Shown here piece after piece: positions 22,395 to 34,600 of a DNA stretch of 64,000 nt. Made by a program: the position numbers and the translations under genes. The stretch covers positions 1-64,000 of the forward strand of contig JAJNNY010000062.1 in NCBI GenBank assembly GCA_022453515.1, in the 5' to 3' direction. Position 1 is the first letter of the stretch. Each line of letters begins with the position of its first letter. A model generated the notes under the pieces. It was not told the DNA's origin and did not search any database. It was given only the letters and a program-made list of their open reading frames with translations. The stretch is from Astrocystis sublimbata. Its lineage: Eukaryota > Ascomycota > Sordariomycetes > Xylariales > Xylariaceae.

Positions 22395-23889
22395 ATGTTC
22401 GGCACTTTGCGACTGAACCAGCAGTCCAACAGCGTTGACTTTGTCCAGCGAGCGGACGGCAAGGCCTTCTGCGACGCAGGGAGCATCATCCCGCCCCATT
22501 CCGCCTGTGTTCATTGCAGAGCCAAAAGGGTGGGTAATTTCGTGCCGACCATGGCATTTTCTATTTCCCAACCTCTTATCGATCTCCCAGCGTCTTACGG
22601 GTCATGTAGCTCCCGCTAATCCTTATATGTCGCCTTCGTATAGTTGCGGTGCGGTGGACAAAAGCCCGAATGTTCTCGCTGCAAATCGTCCTCCCTCGCG
22701 TGCGCGTATGCCGCCGTAGACGGCACGGAACGGCGTCGAGCTCATGGCACTAGCCAGAAGCGAAACCATGGTGGACAAGTCGTAGTCCCCCCGGCCGCTG
22801 CCTCGCCCTCGTCTTCCCCTTTTTCCTCGAGCTCCGACGTCACATGTGGAGATGGGAACAGTAGCTCTTCGTCAATCTCCACATGGCCACCAACATCTGC
22901 CCCCAGCTCGGCTTCTTCCAGTGTCAGTGCCCGGGCCCCGAAAAACGCGGGGAACGACGCTACAGCTGCGGACAAAAGCACCGACTCATCCGACCATCAC
23001 GGCGCTTGCTCGGATGCAGATCCTTTTGACGTCACGATTGGATCGCAATGTGCCAGTTTGGATCTCTCCTACTTCACGAATACAGCAGCTGCATCGGGTG
23101 AGAATGCCACCACCGATAACATCGGTAGCGAGGGGCCTTTTTCGACGACGTTTTATGTGAGTCGACACAGATACGTTCCAAAAATGAACGACAGACTTGA
23201 AGAGCGAGCTGTACTAAATCTCAGATCAAGGTACACCCTGGTCTCTTGTTTCAACAGACTTATTGAGCTTTCCAGACTTACGAGCCGCTACATCACGGGC
23301 AGACTCCCGCATCTTCGCCTCTCTGCTAGCCCCTTATGACGACCCGGCGCTCTTTCCGACTGAGCTCGCAACCGGCGCAGACAGCGGCACCAGGCGTGAC
23401 TGCCGATGTCTTCACACCATCACGCCCCTACTTGAGGAAGTCGAAGAGCGCATGCACACTATGAGACCCCCGAGGCTCGAAGGCATTCTGGCATGGCAAA
23501 AGAATGCCTGCGTTAAATGCGCCCAAGTCCTGGGCTGTCCGGCGTGTTACGCGAGCTCAGAGCACATGATGCTACTGATCATGTTCAGCGACAAGCTCGT
23601 CATCTTAACCCAGAAGTTGATACAGCTCACGGCAGTCGAGTCAAGCTTCCAGGGCACAATACTTCCGGTGCGGGATTACGAGATCTGCGATCCTGCGGAA
23701 GTCGTGGGCCTGGTGAGGCTCCTCGGCGGCATGTGCATTAAACATGTAGCGAAGCTCCTGGTGTGTATCAAGGTGAGCCCGGCGGTGGAGGGAAGACAGG
23801 TGCAGATGATGCTTATTCGGAGCATAGAGCAGCGGATAGATAAAGTCATTTCAGGATTAAGGGAGTCAATAGGGTCGCTATTACAATAA
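22395..23889 (+). CDS. Zn2Cys6 transcription factor with AflR-like C-terminal region
   Basis: Exons 22395-22529, 22644-23124 and 23258-23889 give about 415 residues. The zinc cluster is complete: C-x2-C-x6-C-x6-C-x2-C-x6-C, starting SACVHCRAKR and continuing LRCGGQKPECSRCK after intron 1. A Ser/Asp-rich linker follows. The C-terminal half (RCLHTITPLLEEVE, then CPACYASSEHMMLL and LIQLTAVESSFQG) resembles the AflR domain (PF08493) of pathway-specific regulators. An upstream in-frame ATG (22299) would add 32 residues. The second intron is uncertain. The strong GTGAGT at 23157 gives the wrong phase, while GTAGCG at 23125 fits. Its position inside the gene group suggests that it switches on the cluster in the nucleus. 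Confidence 0.83.
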
Positions 23890-24506
23890 ACAAATTTCCA
23901 GCCACTACCTATATCTGGTTACTCTACAACTAGCTACATAAAGCAGGTAGGAATGATTACCCCGGGATCCGAGATCGACTTCCATACTCCTCACTTTCCT
24001 ACCCATCGGCATCAAACGTGTATTTTGAGGCACGCCTGTTTATTGGAAGATCCGTCGACCTACTTACATGTGATATTGGTACCCTCCTAGCAAAACTTTG
24101 TACATAATTTAGGCAAGTTAATATTTTCTATTAATGGCTAATGAATCTGGTTTCTGGTCAGCATGTGAGTCTTACTCTACGGAGTAGGAGTATCATCAAT
24201 CTGGGGTTATAGTAGGACTTTAGTTTCTATGTGTCGCCGTTGGGAGCGTGAGCCTTTTTCGGTTAGCATACGGGTCGGAAGCGATCCGGGTAGCCTGGAC
24301 TAGTACGGGGTACATGCTGCATTTACTCATAGCTCTTCACGCCAAGCTTGTATGCAATGCACGACTCTAGTAGAATCCTGAAGTGATATACCGAGCTGTA
24401 AAATTCTAAATCAACGACTAAGATTGAGCTCATTCTAAAGAAGTAGGTCCATGAGCAAGAGTGAGGTTCTGAGTGGCCCTTGCAAGCGACACAAATTTCC
24501 CGATCC
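23890..24506. other. intergenic between convergent genes
   Basis: No gene is seen. It holds the 3' flanks of the regulator (+) and P450-2 (-). Confidence 0.55.
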
Positions 24507-26417
24507 TCAGGTTCTGCGCCTGCGAAACTCGACAACGGCATCCATGTTCGGCAGATACTGCGTCTCAAAGTTTAGGCTTGGGGGTCTGTTCTCGAGACCA
24601 GTCTTGCCACCTGGAAGACGGAACTCATAATTTTCGAGAAGGTGCACCATGATCATCTTGATCTCGTTGCTTGCAAACCAGCGACCGGGGCAGGCATGCC
24701 GGCCGTAGCCGAATGCCATGCTCTCGTGAGTAGAGCTTGAATAAGCCAGTTTGCCCAACTCTGCCGCGTTGTTGTTGCTATTGCTAGTTTTGGGACCGCC
24801 ACGGGCTTCGATAGAACCCCGCAGCTTTGAGAAGCGGAAACCGTCGAACCTTGTCGGCTCCTCGTAGAACGCCGGATCCATCGAGATCGCCTGCGTCGGA
24901 ACTCCGATTTGCGTGTTGCCGGGGATGCGGAACCCATCCGAAAACGTGTATGGGCGGTGGATAAACCGTTCAAAAGTGACTTGCATCCGTACTCTCAATC
25001 AGCGATTGTCTGGAGCACACTATGTGCATGGGGGAGTGAGGATGAACTAACCAAGAAGAAGGGGGTTGAAGCGCTGACTCTCCTTCATCATGCTATCCAG
25101 CTTCTCAAGTTTCATCAATGAACGCTTGTCAAAGCCGTATTCGCAGAATTCTCTTCTGACGTCGCGAATCTCAGCTAGCAAAGGCTCGACATACTCAGGC
25201 ATGGCACACAGGTCGTAAAGAAGCTGCGTTGGGGCGGCGGCACTAGTGTGAATAGCGGCAAAGCTCAGCTTCAGCTGAATCTGTGCCAGAAAGCTATCTT
25301 CCTTCTCTTCTCCCTCGGCATTTTCAACCATCCACTGGAGGAAGTCAACTGGAGCTTCTCCGTCGGTATCCGGCCAGCCTGCTGCTGCTGCTGCTCGCCT
25401 AGCGCGCAGGATTGGGACAATGACTCTCTGTGCAGTGGCATGGTGCTCTTTGATTTTCCCCAGAGCAGGGATGAACATGGCAACAAGAGGCCGGATGATC
25501 TCGGGGTACTGCTTGATAGCTTGAGCTCCCATGAAGCCGTCTAAGGCAAAGTTGATAGTTGCATCGACCCATGGCTGGTTACGCGATAAGTCCGTGCCGC
25601 CAAACATGCGAGATGAAACGCGTGCTACGATCTGCACCATGGCATGGTGAGCGTTGATGGGATGCCAATCTGGTGCCTTGTCAGTTATAGTAGACTCATG
25701 TTACGGCATATTGCCAGTCAGCCAAGAGACAGGACACTCACCATCTGTCGCTGGAATGTTCAAGTCAAAGACTTCTCCTATTTCGTCTTTCACCGGCTTC
25801 AAGACTTTCGCTATAACCCAGGTATTAGTTACGAACTCGCCGTGGTCAATTTGTGCCCGTTGATTATACGTACCCATGTAATGATTGAGGTCCTGTTTTG
25901 CTGTTCGCGGATGCAGTGTTGACCGACTACCCATCGTGGTATACCTGCCTTCGAACATTTCAAAGAAGGTCGCAACAAAGTCGACTTCGTCGACGGGAGC
26001 TGTCTTGAGCTCCTCTATATATCTACTGGGCAGCATCAAGCGCTCTCCCAAGGGGCTTGGGACATACCAGGGACGGCCCTTGAAGGTCTGGTATCCTTGC
26101 TGGAGCATTGTGACGGCATCGGTCCTGAACCGCAACCGGGCCGTTCTCAATGTCTTTTTAAGATCCTTGGGGTCGACGCAGGCTATAGGTGCGTCTGCGT
26201 ATCTCTGCTTGACTGGCAACGAGGTCCAGAGTGTGTAAATAGATCCTATGATTAGAAGGACGACAATGACCATTGCTCGCACGGGCACCTCATTGTATCT
26301 GAGAACGAGGGTTTCAAGAATATGCGATTTCGGGCTACTGAGTTGTCGAGATGGGGGATCGACGATGTATGCCGCCAGAGCGTGCTCGGCGGCAATCGGT
26401 GTTGTATGGCCTGCCAT
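24507..26417 (-). CDS. cytochrome P450 (P450-2, ent-kaurene-oxidase-like type)
   Basis: Four exons (26417-25874, 25810-25742, 25669-25052, 24979-24507) encode 567 residues. The N-terminus is unusually long. About 45 polar residues precede the membrane anchor (AMVIVVLLIIGSIYTLW). The K helix has ESQR, and the heme loop is FGYGRHACPGRWFA with axial Cys near 507. That loop and the non-standard I-helix (FAAIHTSAAAPTQ instead of AGxETT) are typical of the fungal CYP503/CYP68-like group that includes ent-kaurene oxidase. The group often performs multi-step oxidation of a methyl on a terpene. The long His/Asn-bearing insert before the heme loop (TSNSNNNAAE) is a variable loop. It lies back to back with P450-3 on the same strand. 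Substrate is inferred from cluster context. Confidence 0.9.
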
Positions 26418-27056
26418 GTGGTTATGACAACTTTGTATGCTCTAGGGAAATTTGTGCTAAACTCATTCGCTTCAGAAAAGGATCAAAACTTGGAAAGCGA
26501 TGTCAGATATCATGTTTTCGTTACAACTGATAAGCTATGGGCCGTTTTTCACAGCAGCTGTGTTGATCAGATAATGATTACTATGGTCTACACCAGGAAC
26601 TTCGATCTGATCTTGGCGCGACTAACTCGCGGACGATAGATTCCCTTTCGTTCTTCGACGAGTGAGATCATCTAGGTCTGTATCTCGAAGCAGACAGGGG
26701 GGGCTGAGCTAAGGCGTCGGATAGCACCCTTCCACAAATGGCATCTATCCGAAATCTCACCGTCGACCACCCCTAATAGGCTATCGTCCTGGACCAATTA
26801 GTCTGTGAGGACCACCAGCACAACTGCGAGAACAGGAAGTTTCAATTTGTCAACAATCAAGGAACAGTGGTACTGCTAATCAACAGCTTCATCTCTCATG
26901 CTACGCAGTTGAGTCTCGACAATGTCCCTAGCCTCCCCTCGTGCACTAATAATATTATGATAGCATTCAGCATTTCAATTATAGCACTTGTCAGCGAATG
27001 TTACGCTTATCTCGCTTTATGTATATTTCTCTGTGATCTAGGTAGAATAGGCACAA
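26418..27056. other. intergenic between P450-2 and P450-3
   Basis: No gene is seen. It holds the promoter of P450-2 and the 3' flank of P450-3. Confidence 0.55.
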
Positions 27057-29073
27057 TCAAGCTCTATGGTCCGATGTCATTCTCTCACGCTCACAAAACT
27101 CGACATACAAATTTGGTTTCCACCACATCACATGGCATTGGCTTTCATTGAGCCATTTTACATCCGTATTGACAATCCTCCAATCATACCTGAATATCAT
27201 TTTCGCCAGAATGAGATTAATCTCCATGATGGCAAAGCTAGAATAGTGTCGTTAGCTAACTACCTACTGTATGATTCTAGCAGTGGAGGAAAAGACTAAG
27301 TACGTACTTTTGTCCCAAACAGCCCCTAGCCCCGAGGGAAAAGGGCTGACTAGCTTCCTTTACGCTCTTGCTTTCAGGGTCTAGCCAGCGGTCTGGTAGG
27401 AAGTTGTAAGCATCCGGAAAGTATTTCTCATCGTGGGTGACGGTATATGCGCTGGTGTAAACCTCGGCCTGTGATACCTCATTAGATTTCGCCTCGGAAT
27501 TCTCAATTTAGACATACCCCTTGGGGAACCCAGTAGCCATCCACGTGTGCCCCAGGCGAGACACGAGGGAATCCCTGTGAGCCTGGGGGGTAGATTCGTA
27601 GACCCTCACTGATCACGGCTTGAAGGTAGGGGAGCTGCTGAGCTGACGTAGCGGTGATCTCTTCATACGAAGCAAAGCGACCTCGGACTTCCTGACACAA
27701 TCTCTTCCAGATCGCTGAGTTCTCAGATTGAAGAAGAAAGTATGTAGTGGCAGCAAGGAAAGTCGCAACGGTTTCGCCACCAGCAATCCTATATGAGCTT
27801 GAGTGATGGATGTTCCGCCGTTATAGCATATAAAAACTTACACAAACGTCGAAGCATGTGCTGTCATTTCCTCCTTCACAATCTCACCTGACTCGACTTT
27901 TGCCACGAGATTTGACATGAAGTCCTTGTGGTTGGCCTTGCTTGAGAGGCGCCTGGTGAAATGTTATTTGCGAACTTCAAACATCTAGATCAGGAATGAG
28001 CATACTGTTCTACCTTCTCCCTTGTATACCCAGTATGTTTGTTCTTGATAGAGGAAAGGAATGGGAACACCAATTTAGCAAGTGTTGGAATCAGGGGAAA
28101 GCGACGTAGATTATCGGCCACCGTGATAAAGAAGAGATGATCGAGGATGAGTTCTTGCCAAAAGTGTGGTTTGCCTGGTCATGATAAGCATCACACGTTG
28201 CGTCAGACTTTGTCGGATAAGTACGGAAGGGCTCACCAGCGTCGACGCAACCAAAAGCTTCCCCGAACGCCATCTCGCCCAAGATATCAAATGCAAGCAT
28301 CTCATACCATTTGGTCATGTTCAAGCCTTCCGAGCCTGGCTGTCCAAGCTTGCCGATTTTCTCAACAAAAATGTCAACATGTCTTGCGACCACAACCTCT
28401 TGCTCTCGGAGGGCCTTCGTAGCGAATGCGGCCGATAAGGACTGCTTCATCTTCCTGTGCTTCTGGGGGTCGCGTTCACTCCCAATACAGAGGGAGTTGA
28501 ACCCAGACCCGTACATGTCGTAAAACTCACCCTTCGGCAGCGTCTTCCTTTGGCCAACCGCATGCCCGTATATGTCCTTCCATGAATCGACGGAAGCGAA
28601 AGACAGCTCATTGGGCGATACTCGGAAGACGGCACCTCAGAACAAGCATTAGCTATATTGAAGATATTGCAACCTAGCAAGATGCACAGCTTACCGTATT
28701 TACCATGCGCATCGTCAATTGCAAGATGCAGCCGACCTCTTAATGAATACCAGATACGCCATAACTACGAAAAACGAATTCTGTGAGTTCAAAACTGACA
28801 AGACCACGGGTTAAGGGCCAATCTGCATTACGTACTAGAGTAGATCGCGCTAAGAACGGGCCGGGATACGACGCGAGAGGGTGGAAAAAGACGTTGTATA
28901 GAGCCGCGCCAACTATGTAGATGAAAGCCTATGTAGCAACGCGTTAGCACTTACCAACTACAATTAAGTGACGAGCTTACCAGGATGAGAGTTGCTTGGA
29001 GAGCCGATAGCAGCGAATGGCTAGCGCCATACATGTTCATCATGCCCTGCCTGTATTCACGGTCTCCTTCCAT
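27057..29073 (-). CDS. cytochrome P450 (P450-3, CYP65-like)
   Basis: Nine exons (29073-28981, 28928-28836, 28764-28695, 28635-28237, 28174-28030, 27952-27842, 27788-27518, 27468-27308, 27237-27057) join in phase to 507 residues. An N-terminal anchor (ILAFIYIVGAALYNVFF) is followed by HPLASYPGPFLARS, HGKYGAVFRVSPNELSF, EGLR in the K helix, DRWL in place of PERW, and heme loop FSLGARGCLGQ with Cys near 444. The I helix reads IAGGETVATFL, with Val where the second Thr usually is. It is the same broad type as P450-1, with matching intron positions around the heme loop and I helix. The pair therefore probably arose by an old duplication. It is an oxygenase of the terpene scaffold by context. Confidence 0.88.
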
Positions 29074-29608
29074 CGTTCAGTTGCGGTTCTGTTGATACGA
29101 TTACGTCCAACTGCCTTCATCTAGACCTAATTGTTCTTCTTAGTTTTTAAAAACATTTTTCTCATCTTTTGTTGCCGGTACTACATTCCTGGACAATGCT
29201 ACAGTCTCAATATGGCCAGCCAAGACTTGCAACTTATTTAGCCCGTGTACTTGGACCAGCTTATTTTAGGAAGTAGCCCGGCGCCAGCCACCTCGCTACA
29301 GTACTGGATTAGTGCGCAGTATCCTTCCAGGGCACTCGCTGGCTGTAAGCCTACGAACCCAACCGCATTCGGCCTGCAACATTGAGTCGATACGGTGCTG
29401 CATGACGATTGACGCGATTTATGAGTTTTATAATAAGACTCACATAATCGAAGATATACTGAAATGTATATCTATCTGCAGCCCCTAGCCAATTTTGTGA
29501 GACGTTGGTTGTTGCAACTAATTATTGTTTCCTTGTTCACTAATATCGGATCGAAAGGGCGTGATGCGTACCTAGCTACACCGTGCAGAAATCACCATCT
29601 CAAAGATC
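29074..29608. promoter_or_regulatory. divergent promoter region, P450-3 / P450-4
   Basis: A 535-bp gap lies between outward-facing P450 genes, and shared control is plausible. No gene and no clear factor site were recognised. Confidence 0.4.
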
Positions 29609-31612
29609 ATGATGTTCACGCCGCCTATGGTGCTAGCACTGCTGGTCCCCGTCTCTCTATTGTATAATACTTATCAACTAGCCCGCCACGTACGGGCGGC
29701 TAGGCATACTGGTCTGCCGTATCGTATCGTCCCATTCCTCGAAACCGAGATAGTAGCACAGCTTTTGACGCCCCTGCTTCGATGGCTATATACGGCGCAA
29801 TTGAACGACGGTCACGGATGGCCGCAGTGGTGCCGATTCATGATCAAAGATTGGTCATGGGAGGACAAGCGTCGCGCACATGACCAGTACGGTGATGTCT
29901 TCCTCGTGGTCTCCCCTCGAGGTATCATTTGCTACTCTGCCGATGCTACCATGGGTTGGGATGTGATGAACCGACGATACGACTTCACGAAGCCAAGGGA
30001 TAAATACAGTATGTTCTGAGCCTTGAAGAACATTCGAAAACTAATCTTTGCATAGAGATCCTAGAGCCTTATGGACCGAATGTGGTAACCGCAGAGGGTA
30101 GTACCTACAGGTTCCATCTCCGCATGACTGCACCGTCGTTCTCAGAAGGCACGGGCGTAAATACCCTGGTATGGGAAGAAGCGACACGCCAGACCAGTCT
30201 CTTAATGGACAACTGGCGCAAAGGGCTCACAGAAAGTCTCGAGGAGGATATCGGTGCCATGACCCTAGGGGTAATCTCACTAGCAGGCTTTGGGAAGCAG
30301 ATTGGGTCTGTTCACGAACAAGCTCAGGACGTAGAAACTGGATTTGAGATCAGTTTCCTGACCGGGCTCCAGACCATTGCTCGTCATATCCTTGCAATCT
30401 TGGTATTTCCTTCTTGGTTCTTAGACTGGACACCATGGGCGCGTGCGAGCATGGCGAAGAGGCAGTTGGAGATGTATCTTCGAGCCATGATCCGCCGAAA
30501 GAAGAACGCCATGGGATCTAGCATCAAGGCAGAGCGAAACGCCTCTACCACGTTACTCGACTCTGTTGTTGAGGCAGCTCTCGAGGAAGCGCAAAGCCAA
30601 GAGGAGGGGGACTCGAAAGCTAAGAAGCAAGGGCTCACAGAAGACGAAGTTATGGGCAATCTTTTTATCTATTTGCTTGCAGGTGCGTACATTGGGACCA
30701 AGCCGATGAGTGATTTCGCTGACCAGTCCAAGGATACGAGACAACGGCGAATAGTATTCATTTCGGCTTACTCGCACTTGCCACAAATCCTGAGATTCAA
30801 TCGAAGGTTATAGAGGAGATAGATAATGTCTGGGAGCAGGCACATGCTGAAGGTCGCACCGAGCTTACATACAAAGACGACTTCTCCAAGTTGGAGTATA
30901 CGTTCGGCTTTATGGTAATTACATTTATTTGTCGTTCGGTCTGCCAAACCATTTTCCGTTCCCGGGGGGCAACATTCTCACAGTGTAGTGTGAAGCTACT
31001 CACCTCCACTCTACAGCCAGTACACTGACTTGTATCTTGACACAGTACGAGGTGTTCAGATTGTATCCTTCCGTGGTGCTCATTACAAAGATGTGCACGG
31101 AAGCACAAACGATTCAAGTCAGAGATGAGAAGACCAACATGGTCCACACGCATTCGCTACCGGCGGATTGTCGAGTATATCTATCTTCTCCAGGTGTGCA
31201 CTACCACCCACGGTACTGGGAGAATCCATACGAGCTACGACCCGAGCGATGGCTTACCGACAAGTTCTCGCACATTGGCAACGGAGCCGCGCAGCGAGAC
31301 AAGCAGGTCGCTGCAGCCGACAAGACGCGACAGATGAGAGGCACCCTGCTAACATTCTCGGACGGTGGGCGGGCGTGCTTGGGCCGCAAGTTCGCTCAGG
31401 CTGAATACATGGCCTTTCTTGCTGCCCTACTGAGACAGTTCCGCGTTAGATTCGCAACTGATGTCAATGTTGATTTGGCAGCCGCCAACCTTAGAAACAA
31501 ATGCGGTGGGAAATTGACATTGACCCCAATAGAAGGCTTCAGACTGGAATTGGAAGCGAGAAAACCAAACAGCTCCTTTGAAGGCACTAGTACTAGAGGT
31601 ATCTGCGTATAA
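29609..31612 (+). CDS. cytochrome P450 (P450-4, divergent type)
   Basis: Four exons (29609-30008, 30056-30682, 30733-30914, 31046-31612) encode 591 residues. The N-terminus is hydrophobic (MVLALLVPVSLLYNTY). The I helix is intact only if the 50-bp intron 30683-30732 is used, giving LLAG|YETTANSIHFGLL. The K helix has EVFR, then ELRPERW, and the heme loop is FSDGGRACLGRKFAQAE with Cys near 514. It differs strongly from P450-1 to P450-3 and has a charged insert before the I helix (EEAQSQEEGDSKAKKQ). The loop resembles the fungal P450s of secondary clusters that act late on terpenoids. It marks the right edge of the cluster, because the next gene is a DUF3433 membrane protein. Confidence 0.9.
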
Positions 31613-31692
31613 CTCCTGAATTTGCCTTCTTTGATATACCTGATGTACTTTTTACTTCTATAAAATAATAATTATTATTTTAATTATTTTTC

Positions 31693-34600
31693 CTAGTCTA
31701 CTACGTAAATTCCAAATTGACTTACCCCCGCCTCATTTTCCCCTCCCATAAGCCGCCCTTCTTCGTCCGGTAGATTTCCCCAGCCCATCCGAAACCGGGC
31801 CTCCGCATTATTGCCTGCGGCCGCGGTGATTTCGTCGCGGGAAATTCGTTGGGCGTTGCTCGGCAAACGACCAAGAATATTCCCTCCGGCGAGCAGCGCC
31901 GCAATCGACGCAATGCTAGTAGGGCTGCGTGGCAACACGTCGGTTCTGGGCCTGGTCACCCAGCCTACGACAAAGAGTACGAGAGCGGTGGAGAGAAGCG
32001 CCGCTAGGATATGTGTTGACGTCGGGTCTTGGACCACGCGACGCCGGCTCGTAGAGTCGGTGACTGTGCCCTTGTACGTCGGCTGTGCATCATTGTCCTC
32101 TGGTCTGATATCGTTGGCCGCAAGAGTCGCGTTGGTCATGTTTGCAGGGACCCGTAGCACCGCAAGAGCCTGCACCTCGAGAATCTGCTGCTGAAACTAG
32201 ATGGCTGCCGAGATTTTGTCATCGGCAAATGGCTGACCCAAATCCAACAAGGGCACAGCCCACGGGGAGGTGACTAGCGCAGAGAAGAAGTTGTCAAGAA
32301 ATGGTTCTCCAGTGTCAAACCCTGGCAGTATGTGCACTTGACCTGCCGGTTTTGCTCCAAAGTAACGCACTGGGTCATCGAAAGCCGAGCGTGTTTCTGT
32401 GTTTGCCAGTATACGGGGTGGGTTCTGGGAGTCGAGATCGAAGCGAGAGCCGACGAAGGTCGTGTTGACATCGACCCTTTCGAATGTCACGTTGCATCCG
32501 AGTGTAGCAGCGTGGCTGAATGAGTTATTTCCTGTGTGATCTATTTTACCCCAAAGATACACCAGTTCACTGCAGATTCCCTCCTGGTTCATTGTTTGAC
32601 CTATGTATGATGCGTTCACAACAGGTCCGAAGGCCCAATATGAGTCTGGGTCACAGCTCTCTGAGTCAACCTGGACACCTAAGGTAGGCCCGAAGTCCGA
32701 GTCCTGCCAGACAATTACATCAATATTGTCCAGCCCGCTCAAACGACATACCAGTTTTGGGCGGACCGCAGGGACCACAGCATTGATAGACGCAGTAGAT
32801 GCGTTGAGGGTGGAGTTTGTAAACAAGTTGTCCATATATTCAAATTCAGGGAAAGCCAAATCCTCATGTGTAAATCGAGGAAAGAAATAGTTACTCCCAA
32901 GGATCAAAGAGGAAATCGTTTCAACATCTTGGCTAATAGCAAGATTGGTGAGACCAAAAAGAAAGGATTGGTTAGCTCGTAGTGTAACAGGGGCCTTGAC
33001 GGGCACAGAGAGTTCCTGAAACAGCGAAGCGGAGAATGTTGTGAACAAGGATGCAACAAGAAACGCTATTGATGGAGCGACAGCCCAGATTCTTCGAAAT
33101 TTGATCGTTCGATATAACGCTATTGGTATAGTCGCATCCAAGAGCTCAAAGTCCGTGAAAATCGAGCTTGGGGCTTGCTGATTCAGTGCCATATATGGTG
33201 CTAGGCTTCTGACCGCAAAGTCAATTGAGGAAAATGCCATGGACAAAAGGCCAAAAAAGAGAGCCGGAACAGCTGTCCACAGATAGTATACGTAAAGGTT
33301 GTGGACAACGTTTCCGTGTCCGTTCTTACGGTCTGACTTGAATAAAAAGAATTCCAAAAGAATTATGGTAGCTTTGAGGATAACACACAAGGCTAAGCTA
33401 GCCGCAGGGTGGAGGGCGATAGGGTGGAAAGCTTTGGAGCTTATTTGGGGGATGTGAACTGCTTTTTCATTGTCTGCGTCAGCGTTGACGAGTCGGAAGA
33501 TTCGTGTCTTCGAAACAGGATCCCTAGCCTCTTCAGATTTAAACTTCGATGTCTCGAGGTACCGCGTGAGATGCTTAATATCTGCCGCTCCAGCACAACG
33601 TAAGCAGGCCAGTAGCTCATCGCTATGTGACAAAATGGAGCACAGATCTGGCATAGTCGTCGGGCTTCGCAGTAAAAAGCCACTGCGTGGAGCGGTGAAG
33701 TGCGCCGTCATTATGAGGAGCACACAAGTAGCAGCCAATGCAACTATCGATTGACTTATCCAGGGATGCACGACAAGACGATTCTCATTTGTTGTGGTAG
33801 AGATTGTTGCTTGGATAGTAGCGGGCTTCATAAGGAGCTGCTTCGCAATGATGGCTGTGACATGGCAATAATAATCTGTAACTGTTTGCTGCAACACCTC
33901 AGGGTGGTAAAGGTCGATGGCCCGCGTACCTGGGGGAAGATAATAGCTGAGCGCCAAGTCCATCGGAGCATCAACGTCTACCGGAACTGTCGATACATTT
34001 GTGTTATACCCCCAGATAGTAGCACTAACCGCTAAATAAGTTTCACTTTGTTGGATAACAGAATCCATTATGTCCCACTCAGTAACAGATTCAAGTTTTC
34101 TTTTAGGCGTCTCCTTTAGTGGCAACACGCTTTCTATTGACGTGCCGTTCTGGGTAACTACCACTCTATCAATGGAGTAGCTTGGGTAACAGAGCAGTTG
34201 GGTGGAATTACTGAGGGTTCCGACTTCTAATGGGCTGTAGGGACCATTCCCTAGTGTTGCATTCCTCGAATAGTCGAAAGTGTATGTTAAATTTCCGAAT
34301 ATTAACAGCATTCGTTTTCCCTGATCGCCAACACTTCGATCACATTCGACCTGGCTGAATCTCGCAAATAACGTTGTTTTTAAGGATAACGATGGTTGGA
34401 CACCTATTGGGCTCGCCGACGTTACATTGCAACTGGCAGATGACAATGTGAGGGTCAGGGACCTTAGGCTTGAAGGTATAAGGGGGTCTGGAGCTTGGGC
34501 CGCTACTAATGTTATATCGACTGTCTCGCAATGGATATCGGGAACTAGGCCGTCGACGGTAAACTCCATCTTTACGTTGTCAGGTAGATCTGTCTGAGCC

